From Brachynemurus nebulosus (Eukaryota; Arthropoda; Insecta; Neuroptera; Myrmeleontidae): a stretch of 64,000 nt of DNA. The position numbers and the translations under genes were made by a program. Numbering within the stretch: the first letter of the stretch is position 1; every line of letters begins with the position of its first letter. The stretch is taken from contig JAPWDM010000014.1 in the NCBI GenBank assembly GCA_035578155.1, forward strand, positions 6,808,001 through 6,872,000, written 5' to 3'. Shown one piece after another: positions 38,377-49,881 of the stretch. A model generated the notes under the pieces. The model was not told the DNA's origin, searched no databases, and saw only the letters and a list, made by a program, of their open reading frames with translations.

Positions 38377-39008
38377 GGGGACATTCGTCAAAAAAACATC
38401 AAAAATTGACCTTTTATTATTATTTTTTTTTTTTATACTAATAAATACTAAGATTCAAAAATGAGTTTAGTATAAACGGCTTCGAAGTCGACACTGCGAG
38501 ATTCTTCCATATTGATGGTTTCTCGCGTTCTGAAATCCCCAGTGAACCAAAATCAGAAAATTAGGAATTTTCTGAAAATATACAGTTATGGCACTAACTA
38601 GGATCTAAGAAAAAAAAATGAAAAAACAACGAGAAATCGCGTTTTGAAAATAAACCTATAAACCGCCGCCATTTTGAAAATATATTACGGTATTAAAAGA
38701 TCCTAGTTCCTGCTAAAATGACAGCATCGAGGAATAATGTGCACTTTAATTTTTGTCAGTATCTGAAATACTTTTTGAGATACATGAGGAACCATGTCAG
38801 AAAACGCACCTTTGAGAAAATAGCATTTCAAGTTGTTTTGCCTTTTAAATTGAATTATAATAATAAAGTGCGTGCACTAAAATACCCATAACTTTTTTAT
38901 TTTTCATTTTTTTTAAATAAAATTTTAGGAGAATATTTCTAACACCTTAAGGAACATAATTAAATTGAAGAAACAAAATCGATTTCTTCTTTTTTAGCGA
39001 ATCTCCCC
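38377..39008. mobile_element. TTAA-type MITE with GGGGACATTCG ends
   Basis: The left end GGGGACATTCGTCAAAAAA and the right end inverted GGGGAGATTCGCTAAAAAA match at 16 of 19 positions. The flank is TTAA on the left (38373-38376) and TTAG on the right, consistent with one mutated duplication. The end style resembles family T but the interior differs. No transposase frame. Confidence 0.6.
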
Positions 39009-39544
39009 TTAGCGAATGTCGATATTGTCCCTGATAATACTGTAAAAAAACCAGTTTTCCCTGCAGCGAAGAAAAATATTCTCTTACTTTTTTAAGATAC
39101 AATAAACTATATTCAGTCGTAATTCTTTCCCCCACTTTCACGTATCTCACTATTAAAAATATAAATATATAAGCACCTACTTGTATGATATAATATTTAC
39201 AAAAAATGAAAAAGTGTTACACGCGAAAGGCGAGAGAAAAAATAAATTTAACAAAAGGAAAGAATGAGATGGAGATACGTGTATGGCGTATAGTATCGCA
39301 ACAACAGCTGATATCGCATTTTTTCCCTGTAGTAGGTATTAAAGTGGTTTTCCTTTTTTCTTGCGTTTTGTTACCCGCGCCGTAGTGTATTGTGGTATTA
39401 TTTTTTTCTTGTTTTTCCGACGATCAAAATTAAAGATAAGATCTCACAAAACGTTTAAGATAAAAATAATAACACAAGATTACAGAATATGAATATACCT
39501 CTGCTTGTACGAAAGCTTATATTATTATGTGTACTAGATATGTT

Positions 39545-40892
39545 GGGGAAGTGTGCCTAATATCGCACCCATTTTGAAAATTGAAATTTTCTCTACTATT
39601 TTTACACTTTAATTAACCCCACCTGTACTTCTATTTGGTTCTTTTAATGCTCTTGAAGTACTAAATAGCTGGGAAACATGTATATAATATATATTTTTGA
39701 AATTAATGAAAAAAACTGGTTTTGACCGCTTCATGAAATGTCGTCTCAATTTCGCCCACCAATAGTGGTCAAAATATTACCCTGTACGATATTAGGCTAT
39801 TATTTCTGTCACAATGTTAGACATGGTTTATGAACAAAAAAAAAAAAAAAACACATTTAGTACAAAATAATATTGTTTATTCTTAAGTAGAACAAAATTT
39901 CATAGAATTACATTAATATATGTTTAGTCATAAGTAAATTAGACTTAAAATTTTGTAGTTTTACTTATATTACGTTCTTAATTAATAAATGTTTTGTAAT
40001 CTTCCGTTCTCGAACATTATTTGTGAGACCAAATACGGCACTTTGTACATATGACCTACTTCTCGCCCTTTTGTCTGTTAAATACGACTAGCCACAAAAG
40101 GGACATTCACAGTCATTCTCGCTGTCGTCTCCATCTGTTGAAACTGTAAGAGAGTCAGCTACATCGTCGTCACTTGAACTAGAACCGAAACAGCTAAACG
40201 CATCGAAAAGTAAAACAAAATTTGTAGAAAGTGTTATGCTCTATAACGTTTATAAAAAATACAAAAACGATTTAAGGCAAAAGAAGCGAGATATTTCCAC
40301 AAAACCATCTTTGACCTTCAATATCTAAGGACGCTCACACGTGTCCTTATGAGACTTTTAAGGGAACATTTAGGATGCCAAAATAAAGGTGTATAAGAAA
40401 ATCCAGCTTATTTCATTTCATTCCGAGGTTGACCCCTTTTTTGATTTAAATGATTGGGCTACCGTGCCTAATATCGTTTAATGCGATATTATGATTACTG
40501 TAGGTGGGCGACATTTGGCACATTGTAAGAAATAAATATGGCGGATTTTTCAGCTTGAAATATGTCATAAACTAATATTATAATTATGAAAATACAAAGT
40601 ATACAATACAGAGAAGTTATTGTTGTAATTGACAAATAAATATCACTTACCTCTCATCATATAATTAGACGCATAAGTAACACCTCCAAAATATTCGAAA
40701 TAAAAAAAAAAAAAAATTAAAAAATTTTACAAAAAATACAAAAGTTACCAACTTTGTTCAACACTTGGCTTCGGCTAATGGTTGCCAGAGGGCAAAGAGT
40801 TAGATTGATTATCCCCAGGACATAACACTTACGGACGGCAATATGGTGGTGTGCGATATTAGGAAGATGTACGATATTAGGTACAATTCCCC
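39545..40892 (-). mobile_element. Tigger/pogo-type element, copy 2, with both ends
   Basis: The left end GGGGAAGTGTGCCTAATATC and the right end inverted GGGGAATTGTACCTAATATC are near-identical. The 'CTAATATCGCAC' motif repeats just inside each end. The right 840 bp match copy 1 (3547-4346) in inverse; the left 500 bp exist only here. A transposase tail is coded on the minus strand around 40088-40198, but the DNA-binding and DDE parts are missing, so it is a deletion derivative. The target duplication is unclear (TA only on the right). Confidence 0.7.
40088..40198 (-). pseudogene. Tigger-like transposase C-terminal tail remnant
   Basis: The minus strand encodes a Ser/Asp-rich acidic stretch (SSSSDDDVADS) followed by DDSENDCECPFCG and a stop. 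The same tail, DEDDSENDCECPYCG, is coded in copy 1 near 4250-4310. Preserved reading frame between two diverged copies shows the tail once belonged to a translated protein. The CxCPxC pattern fits the first half of the C-terminal zinc finger of Tigger/Jerky-like transposases; after the stop, the frame runs on as LTDKRARSRS, possibly the rest of the original finger. Confidence 0.5.
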
Positions 40893-41273
40893 TATATAGT
40901 AGTATTTTTAGGCTTGTCTGATGTACCTAATTTTAGGTATGAAAATGAAGTTTGTATATGAATAGCATGTAAGACTCTTTTTTATGTATTCAGGTACAAT
41001 ATAAATTCAAATCATATACTATACATCATAAGTTTATAACATTTTATAAAATTTTTCTACACTTTTTTCTTGCAGTTATTTTGTTATTTTATTAATGTTG
41101 ACCGATGTTATTCATCCTGTTAATTGCATCCCTAAAATAAAACATCCTCGATAAATAAAAACCCGCGTAAAACTATTCCCGGAAAATAATCCCAAAAATA
41201 ATCCAAAACGAAAAAGGTTTTCAATCAATAGTGAGTGGCCTGAAAATATCTGTTGGAGGGTAATATATAGAAT

Positions 41274-41472
41274 CAGGGCCAGATTTATCTCTGTCGAGGT
41301 CCCAAGGCACTTCTAATGTGGTGACCCCTGAGTACTTGTATGGAGTCCCTTGAAGAATTTGCGCAATTTTTCAAAATTTAACGAAAAATTGAGCTGGCAA
41401 GCTAAGATTAAAAAAAAAATAACGAAAAAGCGATTATGCTTTCTATTCTGCACTTATGTAAATTCGGCTCTG
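41274..41472. mobile_element. hAT-like MITE, 199 bp
   Basis: The left end CAGGGCCAGATTTATC and the right end inverted CAGAGCCGAATTTACA match at 12 of 16 positions. The 8-bp flanks TATAGAAT and TATTGAAT differ at one position, as for an old hAT target duplication. Confidence 0.6.
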
Positions 41473-41559
41473 TATTGAATATGTAATAAAGTTTGAATAC
41501 GTTAAGATTTGAGAAGGTTAGAATGATTAATATGTAATTCCGCCAGAGGCTAACTCAAC

Positions 41560-41830
41560 TTATGACGATAAGTTCCTAGGGAAGATAAGTGTTATATGTA
41601 TACATGATAAGATACCTGCTATGTAAACGTCTACCTACGATTTAAGAGGTTGAAAAAATATATTTATTAATTGACTGTAAGCGATTGCTTATGTTCCTAG
41701 AATCTTTTGCGACCTGTTATTTTTTGTAACTACAGTAACCAGAAAATAGAATGGTAAATATTGCTTACGTTTCAAGTTGCAAACCCCTTTTGCAAACGGT
41801 AACTTACGATTCAAGAGGTTGAAAGTAGTA
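41560..41830 (+). repeat. Two tandem copies of the 2130-2260 repeat
   Basis: Copy one holds 'taagttcctaggga', 'ctatgtaaacgtctacctacgatttaagaggttgaaa'; copy two holds 'gactgtaagcgat', 'gttcctagaa', 'ctgttattttttgtaact', 'gtaacttacgattcaagaggttgaaa'. Same order and orientation as at 2130-2260. Confidence 0.65.
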
Positions 41831-41887
41831 AACTTTTTATGGTATATTGATATTTTTTATTTGAGTAACATTATTGAAGAACCGGGG

Positions 41888-42065
41888 TAGGGCCGGACCT
41901 ACAGTTATTATGAGGAGGGGAAGGGGTAAACTTTGCTGTTGGCTCCCTCCCCGAGATAAACGACAGATTCACCATTTTGGCGCATCTCAACTTGCGTTTT
42001 TGGTGCCCCTAAAAACCATCAGGAGCACACGTGCCTCCGCTGCTCCCGCCCCTAGATCCGGCCTT
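41888..42065. mobile_element. hAT-like MITE, 178 bp
   Basis: The left end TAGGGCCGGACCTA and the right end inverted AAGGCCGGATCTAG pair well. The flanks GAACCGGGG (41879-41887) and GAACAGGGG (42066-42074) differ at one base, consistent with an 8-9-bp duplication. GC content is much higher than the surroundings. The 68-aa frame across it is not a gene. Confidence 0.7.
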
Positions 42066-42079
42066 GAACAGGGGTTTTA

Positions 42080-43597
42080 AAAAATTGAATTATTTAAATT
42101 TTCGTTGGATCCCCCCTGCAGATTTGTAGTTGTTGTACCCCACCCCTTATTGATATTTCGAAATATAGAAATTTCATTATTCTAAACTCGCTATATAGTT
42201 TCATGGTAATTAAAATATTGTCATTAGTTTTCTACTACAAAAAAATTTAAAAAAAACAATTATATAGTTAGAAATATTTAATTAAATTCAAATTCGCAAA
42301 AAAAAAAACTAGAACGCAGAATTCCTTGAAATGGACTGTGTTATGCAGGAATTAAAACAAAAAATTTTTAATACAATTTTCTTTTTTTTATTTATTTATT
42401 ATTTTTTAAACTAACTAATAACAATTCTAATTAGTTCTAAAACTATATAATATATATTAATATTATTCCACACTGACTGCAACAGACGACTCTATATAAC
42501 ATTTATTATAATATAAAAGGTTTATTTGTTAATCAAAACTTTCTTGTATGTCCCATTTGCAAAAACTTGTAACAACGTAGCCACGAATGAAATATAAATA
42601 TATATTCGTTACACTCATTTTCTTTCCAAAGTTTTCTTTCCAACGTTTCAAACTTCAAAATACATATTTAATGAATAACTTTTGCTAAATAATTATGTAT
42701 CAAGGAAAATTATGTGAAAATATGAAAAACATGAACTTTAATAATTATTATTTACATAATTATCTTGTCGTTTGAAGAGAAATAGTTTTCTAGAATTTTT
42801 TTTTCTTCTATTTCTCGAAAAGAATTCTTGAAACTCAAGAAAGAATAAGCTCAAATTAATGTAGTTCGCCTGAACTGATAAATATTTAAATTTTTTGTGT
42901 CATAGGAAAAAGTTTTTCAATGCTGTAATGACGTTGGTGAATTTTAATTGGAAAAATGGCAAAACTATTAATAGCATGAATAAGACATATAAAAAGTTTT
43001 CCGTAATGAAAAGTTTGTCATCGAATGTTGTATTAGTTAAAATTAGTTTGTATCTTTTGCCATTTTCAGGATATCTTTATCGTTATTGTTATAATTTGAA
43101 TATGTATAGGTATATTGGTAGGAGAATTGATATTTATACATAGATATTATGACTGTATATGCAACTTTTTTGTAGATATTGATACAGTTAAATTGATGAA
43201 AATTAAAATATTTTTCAATTACGCGTTAAATGGTGATCTTTTCAAAAGTTTTTTTTTGCCTTTTGTTTACTTGTTGTAAAACTTTTTCAATCATAATAAA
43301 TTGTGACGTAATTGTAAGAATACAAAAAAAGCTAGCCGATTGGTTTTGTACCTATATTCTTTCAGAAAGTTGATATCAAATCGAATATTTTCTATTAATT
43401 TTCCAGTCGACTTTTCTTCTAATAACTCGTGAAAATATTATTCTGTAGAAAACTCTTAGCCTTAGTTTTTTTTTTAGTCGAATTTTCTCCGAAAAGTTAG
43501 ACTTATACAGTCTATACGATAAGAGCTGCGAGAGGCGAGAGTAGGGGCGCTATCCGTTTTCGGACCCGTAGAACACGAATATGTAGAAAAAAAAATG

Positions 43598-43600
<3 letters not shown>
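42080..43600. other. AT-rich DNA, no gene seen
   Basis: The 82-aa frame at 42895-43143 has no recognisable motif. No end sequences found. Confidence 0.5.

Positions 43601-43601
<1 letters not shown>

Positions 43602-43682
<81 letters not shown>
43602..43682. repeat. (TA)n microsatellite, ~81 bp
   Basis: Uninterrupted TA repeat, directly followed by the GC-richer stretch that leads into the ~160-bp tandem array. Confidence 0.97.
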
Positions 43683-43685
<3 letters not shown>

Positions 43686-44002
43686 CCGCCACCTTTTAAT
43701 TTGTGTAGGGCCCCCCTATGGAAGTTAAGAGATGAAATTTGGTAAATGGGGCTCATTTTCGAGGCACCTCATACTATCAAAGTGGGGTCAAATTTTGGGC
43801 AAATTTTTTTTCTGACCCGACCTTTAAGGGGGTGGTGGGGGGCGGAAAAGCAATAAAACTTTTTCAAACCGGTTTTAAATAATGTTTCGGTCAATTATCT
43901 ACAACATATCCAAAATTCAGCTTCCTAGGATGATATGGTGGGAGTAGAGGGGGGAAAAAACGATTTTCGCTGGATCTAACAGGCCCCTAGCCCCCCAGAA
44001 TT

Positions 44003-44590
44003 AACGTAGAGGGTTGAAATTTGGTGTGTTGATAAAGTTCGTACCTAGGTTGTGCTTTTTGGAGGTCTTAATATTTTACCCCCACCCCCCTCATTTTTAA
44101 GCTACAATTTCATGCATTTTCGACGTTTTCGAAGTTTGTACCACTCGCACAGGTCACCCGAATAAACCTAGAGGGCTGAAATTTTGTATTCGGATTGAGT
44201 TAGTATCAAGGGGGTGCCTTTTGGGGGTCTCGACTTTTAACCCCTACCCCCACCATTTTTATACCCAAAAGAACATGATTTTTCTTGTTTTTTAACAGTT
44301 TCGTTCGGGTCAAAATCTCCCCAAATAAACCTATAGGGCTGAAATTTGGTGTACAGGTTAAGCTAATAGCCAGACACTGTTTTTTGGGGGTTTCAACTTT
44401 TAACCCTTACCCCCACGATTTTTACGCCAATATTTCCTTAATTTTTTTGCTTGTTTTCTAACACGTCTAGAGACTCCATGAGGAAACCTAGAGGGCTGAA
44501 ATTTTGTACGTGTATTCAGTTAGTATCCAGCTAGTACCTTGTAGGGAGTCCACATCACTTTTCCCCCCACTTCTCCCATTTTTACATCGG
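44003..44590. repeat. ~160-bp tandem array, four diverged units
   Basis: Units start near 44003, 44165, 44328 and 44485, giving periods of 162, 163 and 157 bp. Each starts AAACCTAGAGGGCTGAAATT, continues 'tttgtnn.. gttagtat', then 'ttttnggggtct.. acttttaaccc.taccccca.catttttat', then a T-rich stretch. A weaker, related-looking block runs back to about 43690. Divergence between units is high, so the array is old. No coding frame runs through it. Confidence 0.75.
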
Positions 44591-45473
44591 AATTGAATGC
44601 TATTGTTAAATGTGTTTTAAAAGCATTATGTTTATTCTAAATACAAGTAGGCGAATAGTAATTTTAAAAAATTTAAAAAAAAGTGAACTTACTTTTATGA
44701 CAAATGAAATACATACATATTAAGTAATTTAAAAATGTTATTAAAGTCACTGTTTATTTATAAATTAGGAATTTTGAATTTTTAGTATTTATAAAATAGA
44801 AATTTTGGATTTTTTTGGAAAGAAAAAATATCTTTATAAAGGCCTTCCAGTTTACTATTTAAGGTCCTTTTTTAATATTTAAAACTAAAACATAAAGGCA
44901 ATTAGCGGATAAACATGGGCAGGAATGTCCTCGTACGAATTGTGTTGGCTTTTTTTCTGCTACCTGTTTTCGGCACAAAATTGAAATTTACTGAGATACA
45001 GCCCTTAAATACTTAAAACCTTTTTTTAAAGCCTCGATCAGCCGAACACTCATCACCAGTTTTGAAACCAACAAAATGACAATTCGGTTGTAGACTTTCA
45101 ATCACATTTCGCTTGTAGACATTCAATACCGAAGATGAAGGGGAAAATTCGACTACCGTGATGGGGCCCCGCTGCTCACGGCGTTTTAACTTTGTAATAA
45201 ATAATAGGGACGTTCTGAATACTTCAGAAGTAATAATATCGTCTGGATATACCCTAAATTCTTAATAATACTATTGTTTGGCTACATTGTGAAAAATTAG
45301 TTAGAAAAATGCCTGAAATTACTTAAGTTTAATATTCTTTACGTTAATAGAAGTGTTATTTTACAGATTTGAATGCAAATTACACAAAACTTCTGAAATT
45401 TTTTGGTGTGTCTTGTTTTATATTTATCCTATAAATCGGTGTATTTTTTAACACGTTCTTATTAACTCGTTTT

Positions 45474-45750
45474 GGGGGGTTCACAAGTTACAAATCTTGT
45501 AATCGATTTTAAAGTTAGGGACTTAAAATTTTAAACACAGGTCCCAAATGGATATAACAATGCAATATTTAAAAAAAAATGATCGAAAAATTTCTTAAGA
45601 AAAATTTTAGAGAGGGTTCACAAGTTACTTTGTGATCGACTTTAAAGTAATTTTTTTATAAGCTAGAGACTTGAAATTTTAAGTCAAAAATGAATGACAA
45701 TGCAATATTCTAAAAAAAAAAATTAATCGAAAAATTCTCGAAGGAAAATT
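45474..45750. repeat. Two tandem ~138-bp units
   Basis: Unit 1 starts 'ggggttcacaagttaca' at 45476 and unit 2 starts 'gagggttcacaagttac' at 45612. Both run through 'tgtaatcgattttaaagt', 'gacttaaaattttaa', 'acaatgcaatatt', a poly-A stretch, and 'atcgaaaaatt'. Confidence 0.75.
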
Positions 45751-46273
45751 TTTAGTTGCATAACTGCGGGGTCGGCATAACCCTGAGTGCCGCCCTAGGC
45801 ACCGTGAAAAAAGCCGCTCCTACCGTAGAAGAAAATGAGCTTGAAAAGAAGGAAATCTTAATTTTTCCTACTTTTTTTTCGAACTTCCTCTTAAAATATA
45901 ACTGACAAGGAAAAAAAAGACGTCAATTACAAATTTTGTTTTCAAAATCTTCCGCCCCTAGGCTCTACATAACAGCCAACAAACAGCCTAAAAAGGAGCT
46001 TTTTAATATATATCTTCTTATACAACTGTGTAAAATTATATTTTCATTAGTTCCCCATTTAAATTTTCAGGTCTATTTTGTCCCGCGGAGCCAAAATATA
46101 TAGTAAGGTGTATGACGCTCCCGCTGCCATTTTCCGTGCTCTAAATTTTTACCACTCTCTTCGATATAATAAAAAAAAAACCTCGGATGTTCCATGATGC
46201 CGAACTTAGTGACATTTATGCCGTCCACTACCATTTGTCCGCCACAACACACACTAAATAAGATGATATAGTT

Positions 46274-46653
46274 CAGTGATTCCTAAACTTTTTTGTCTCG
46301 TAGACCATTTGTATGGTTTCGGGTTTAGATTGACCTACTGTACAAATTCAAAAATTAAAGAACTTTGGAAAATATAATCTTGAAAAAATGGAGGTGGTGA
46401 GCCAAAAAAAAAAAAAAAAATCACCAGTCACCAACTTCTCACATGAAGACCATTTGGGACAAGCAAAATGCAGGTGGAGAGCCAAAAAAAAAAGTTACCA
46501 ACTCACCATTTTAGGGCGATCAAACGTCTATTGTGCTGTTGTGGACTCCCATTTGCAACTTATAGACCGCCAATTTTCCTTCCCTCGATGTGGACCCCTT
46601 GCAGGTCCTTATCGACCTCTGGGGGTCGATATAGACCACTTTGTGAAACACTG
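46274..46653. mobile_element. hAT MITE with perfect 8-bp target duplication
   Basis: The left end CAGTGATTCCTAAACTTTTT and the right end inverted CAGTGTTTCACAAAGTGGTC are of the widespread hAT CAGTGGTTCCCAAA type. ATATAGTT flanks both sides exactly (46266-46273, 46654-46661), the 8-bp duplication diagnostic of hAT. Inside, a ~75-bp segment with 'ggaggtggtgagccaaaaaa' is tandemly repeated ('caggtggagagccaaaaaa'). The frames at 46388-46659 run through poly-Lys tracts and are not genes. Confidence 0.9.
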
Positions 46654-46715
46654 ATATAGTTAATTACCAGTTTTGTGTAAATTAAAAATCACAACTTGAT
46701 TTAAAAAATTATCCA

Positions 46716-46775
46716 GATCGGCCGAGAATCGAACCCAGGATCTCCTGGTAACTATCCATTACACCATCGATCCTT
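46716..46775 (-). repeat. tRNA pseudogene or SINE head (minus strand)
   Basis: Read on the minus strand, TGGTGTAATGGATAGT matches a Pol III A box and GGTTCGATTCT a B box, with a GATCG...CGATC terminal stem and a TTTTTT terminator about 8 bp past the end. The A-to-B distance is about 30 bp, some 13 short of a tRNA, because the anticodon arm is missing (AGGAGATCCT lies in its place). Hence a truncated tRNA-like sequence, not a functional tRNA gene. It adjoins the hAT MITE at 46274-46653. Confidence 0.55.
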
Positions 46776-46799
46776 TGCTCGACAGGCGCCCGATACAGA

Positions 46800-47840
46800 C
46801 AACATTCAATCACCTATGTGTATGTACTCTCTATAATGCGAATTCAATTTCAAATATAAATATTACAATATAAATATTCACAAGCACTCGATAATATTTG
46901 AAATTGAAAAGTTACCAGTTCTGTGTTTACGGAAATATTATGAAGGAATCTGATTATTTACTCAATATTGTCACGTTGAAGTTAAGAAACATTTTTTATT
47001 TCAACTAGTACATACGACAAAAGGACTATCATTACCCATTTTTGTGGTATCCAAATAATTTTTCGCATTCAGAAATGCAACCGCTTTTATTCACAACACA
47101 ATAAAATTACATGGGACGCATGGGTAAAATTTTTTCATTTACAGAAAAAATTTTATTCGTACCTACATTAGGTATTTATTAAAATTCATATATTTTAATC
47201 CTATGTTGATATAATTCAAGCTATGTAAAATATTTTCTCACATTTTCCACGAATGAAAAATTTCTATGTATGTATGCACCGAAATATTAAGGGATATTCG
47301 TATATATATATATTCGCTGTTTCGTACTGCTTGAATATTATGTAAACCAAAAAATATTTAATTTATGGACGGCATGTCACAAATAAAAAAGGCGTAATAT
47401 TCGGATTATCAGCATAGTGTATACGGACCAACGAACGACTGGGCGGATATATTAAATGGTGAGTGATAAAGAATTATTACAATTTTATATTATATTTAAC
47501 TTATTTTTGTAAAGTTTTTTGAACAAATGATGTTTCTGTTTTGGGTGTAATAAGTTTGATAAGCATAATTACACTTTCAGAAATAAGATACGCAGGAATA
47601 ATTTAACAAAACATTAATTTTTATAAATTAGAGGAAATTTTTTACAAAAAAAAGACAACCGATGTCCATTTTGACTTCCGTGATGCAGTAACTTTGATTG
47701 AAATTTCAGTCATGTTGAGTTAAGATGTTTTTAAATAATGTAAATTCACATAGTATTTGAAACGACTTGTGTACGAATTTCAAAAGTGTAGCTATTAACA
47801 CGCAATTATTTAAAAATATGGGATAAAACAATTTGAGTGT
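46800..47840. other. AT-rich DNA, no gene seen
   Basis: No repeat ends or coding frames recognised. 'aaatggtgagtgat' at about 47453 looks like an ATG beside a consensus splice donor, but nothing supports an exon. Confidence 0.4.
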
Positions 47841-47844
47841 TATG

Positions 47845-48289
47845 CCTTTTACACAATCAATGAAATAAGAAATAAGGAGTGTGCCATCTAGTGACGTTGA
47901 ATGGAACTTTAATGAAATAAGAAATAAGGAATAAGAAATAAGGAGTTCGCCATCTAGTGACATTGAATGGAACTTTAACTTAAATGCTCATAGGTAATGT
48001 GTGGTGGCTATATTTGTACATCAAAATTCATGAGAACATAACGTTCGTGATGACTCTTTTTATCAATTAATGACAAAAAAAATCGCGAATTTTGATGTAC
48101 AAAAATACCTACATATTACCTATGAGCAGTTAAATTAAAATTCCATTCAACATCACTAGATGGCGAACTCCTTATTTCTCATTTCTTATTTCTTATTTCT
48201 TATTTCTCATTTTTTATTTCATTAAAGTTTCATTCAACGTTGACACACTTCTTATTTCTTATTTCTTATTTCATTGATTGTGTAAAAGA
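47845..48289. repeat. Foldback element, ~445 bp
   Basis: Ends are CCTTTTACACAATCAATGAA and, inverted, TCTTTTACACAATCAATGAA. Inner blocks also match inversely: 'aataaggagttcgccatctagtgacattgaatgg' and 'atcactagatggcgaactccttatt', then 'ctcataggtaatgt..tttgtacatcaaaatt' and 'aattttgatgtacaaaaatacctacatattacctatgag'. Short direct repeats of 'gaaataagaaataagg' lie within each arm. Arms are ~180 bp. Confidence 0.8.
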
Positions 48290-48338
48290 CATTACTGGTA
48301 GTTTTGAAACATAAACTAATTTTTTTTAAAACTTTTAA

Positions 48339-49142
48339 GGCTCGATCCACACTAACGCTCCGCTCTCGGTACGAGATCTCTACACTGCCGATTCGATAAA
48401 ATATTCTTACACAAGAAACAATGAGCGTATTCACATCATCGCGCCGATACAACTCCGACATCAGTCGCGGTACGTTCTAGCTCCAATACCAATACCGCTC
48501 AAATAATATTTTATCAGAACGGTATCGGAGCGATATCGGACCTATATTGATAGTGTGAACACGTTTTTGATTCCACTCCGCTTCGCTTGCATTCAGTTGT
48601 TATTGAAATAGTATATTGTACAACAAGTGGAAAAAGAGGCTTATTTCTCACTTATATGAATTGTTGCACTCGCCCTAAGGCGCAACAATTCATATAAGTG
48701 AGAAATAAGCTTCTCCCACGTATTTTACACTATAATTTTTCTACTCCTATTATTAAAAGTAAAATTTTTTGCACGGCTAACTATATGTAAAAATTAACAA
48801 TTGCCCACACTGTGCGGAAATAGCAGTGGGAAAAAAAATTTGAACATCTTACCACTGACATTATAAATTTAAAAAATTTTTACTACTTATTTAAATTTTA
48901 TTTTAATTATTTATGTTACATTTTACAAAAAAAATGTGCTCGTAGAAAAAAAATATTTGTATCGTACTGTGACCAAACTGGAAGCGTACCGAGAGGGGCA
49001 TTATAATGTGAATGTGGAACGAATAGGAACCAGCAATATGGTATCAGCACTGTAATTGTGTAATGTGAACACAACAAGATTATATCGGAGCGAGACCGGA
49101 GCGGGAGCGTACCGATATCGGCACTATAGTGTAAATCGGGTC
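48339..49142. mobile_element. PIF/Harbinger-like MITE, 804 bp
   Basis: The left end GGCTCGATCCACACTA and the right end inverted GACCCGATTTACACTA are imperfect inverted repeats. TAA flanks both sides (48336-48338, 49143-49145). Sub-terminal GC-rich strings such as 'cggtatcggagcgatatcgg' and 'atcggagcgagaccgg' recur on both halves. No transposase frame. A 29-bp perfect hairpin lies at its centre. Confidence 0.7.
48639..48710. repeat. Perfect 29-bp stem hairpin with 14-nt loop
   Basis: The arm 48639-48667 (starts GCTTATTTCTCACTTATATG) is the exact reverse complement of 48682-48710. The loop 'actcgccctaaggc' contains its own CGCC/GGCG inversion. A transcript would form a long dsRNA stem of precursor-miRNA size. 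Confidence 0.9.
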
Positions 49143-49164
49143 TAAAGCTAAACATACATTTTCA

Positions 49165-49330
49165 TTTAAGAAATTGTAATTTTGTATCCTAGCTCGAAAA
49201 CAATAAAGCTCTTGACTAGTACAATCAGTTAACCCAATCGGTAACTGTAACTCTTATTCGAATAATTTTTTGATTAAATCCACACAGTTTGGCTGTAATA
49301 AAAATTGAAACTTTCAAAAAATTCACCTGT
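49165..49330 (+). repeat. Partial copy of the 11159-11603 MITE
   Basis: Direct-orientation match to 11440-11605: 'aaagctcttgactagtacaatc', 'cttattcgaataattttttgattaaatcc', 'tttggctgtaataaa', 'gaaactttcaaaaaattcac'. Another short scrap of the same end lies at about 49955-49980. Confidence 0.7.
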
Positions 49331-49350
49331 ATACAGAATACCCGTATATA

Positions 49351-49881
49351 CAGTATAGCACCGATAATGGAAACATCAGTTTTGGAAATTTTTTGAGAGC
49401 ATCACATTAGGCAACATCACTTTTGGAAAGTTGCATCAAAAATGTCAAGTACATAAATATTAAATCCATGTGCAATAGACCATGATGCATGATTTTATCA
49501 AAAGAAACAAATAAATATACCGCTAATAGTAGTGACAAACAACAACAGAGCTCAAAGCGTGGGAATGTAGATTTTAATTATTGTACATAGAATGTTTATC
49601 TATATGTATTCTGTTCTGTGGCGGTTTTTATCATACGTAAAATATAAACAAGATTATTTCAAAGCAAATTAATAATACGACAAATAAAAAAATATTTTCT
49701 GAGATAAATAATTTTTAATTCTTCACTTCTTTTTTTCTTTTATTAATATTTAAAAAAACATAATTTTAATTCGAAACATAATCTTACGATATTTGTGAAT
49801 CGCCCCTGGTCAAAAAACATCACTTTTGTTAAGCACCACTTTTGGAGACTACTTTTTCTTGACAAGACTGGTGCTCTACTG
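49351..49881. mobile_element. pogo/mariner-type MITE, 531 bp
   Basis: The left end CAGTATAGCACC and the right end inverted CAGTAGAGCACC are flanked by TA on both sides (49349-49350, 49882-49883). Inner motifs 'atcagttttggaaa' and 'atcacttttgg' recur in both halves and orientations. No ORF. Confidence 0.65.

Noticed and set aside
41874..42080. 68-codon Arg-rich frame
   Set aside because: It coincides with a GC-rich 178-bp hAT-like MITE and has no domain.
47446..47466. ATG next to a GTGAGT splice-donor-like string
   Set aside because: A single short motif with no supporting coding frame, acceptor or conservation.
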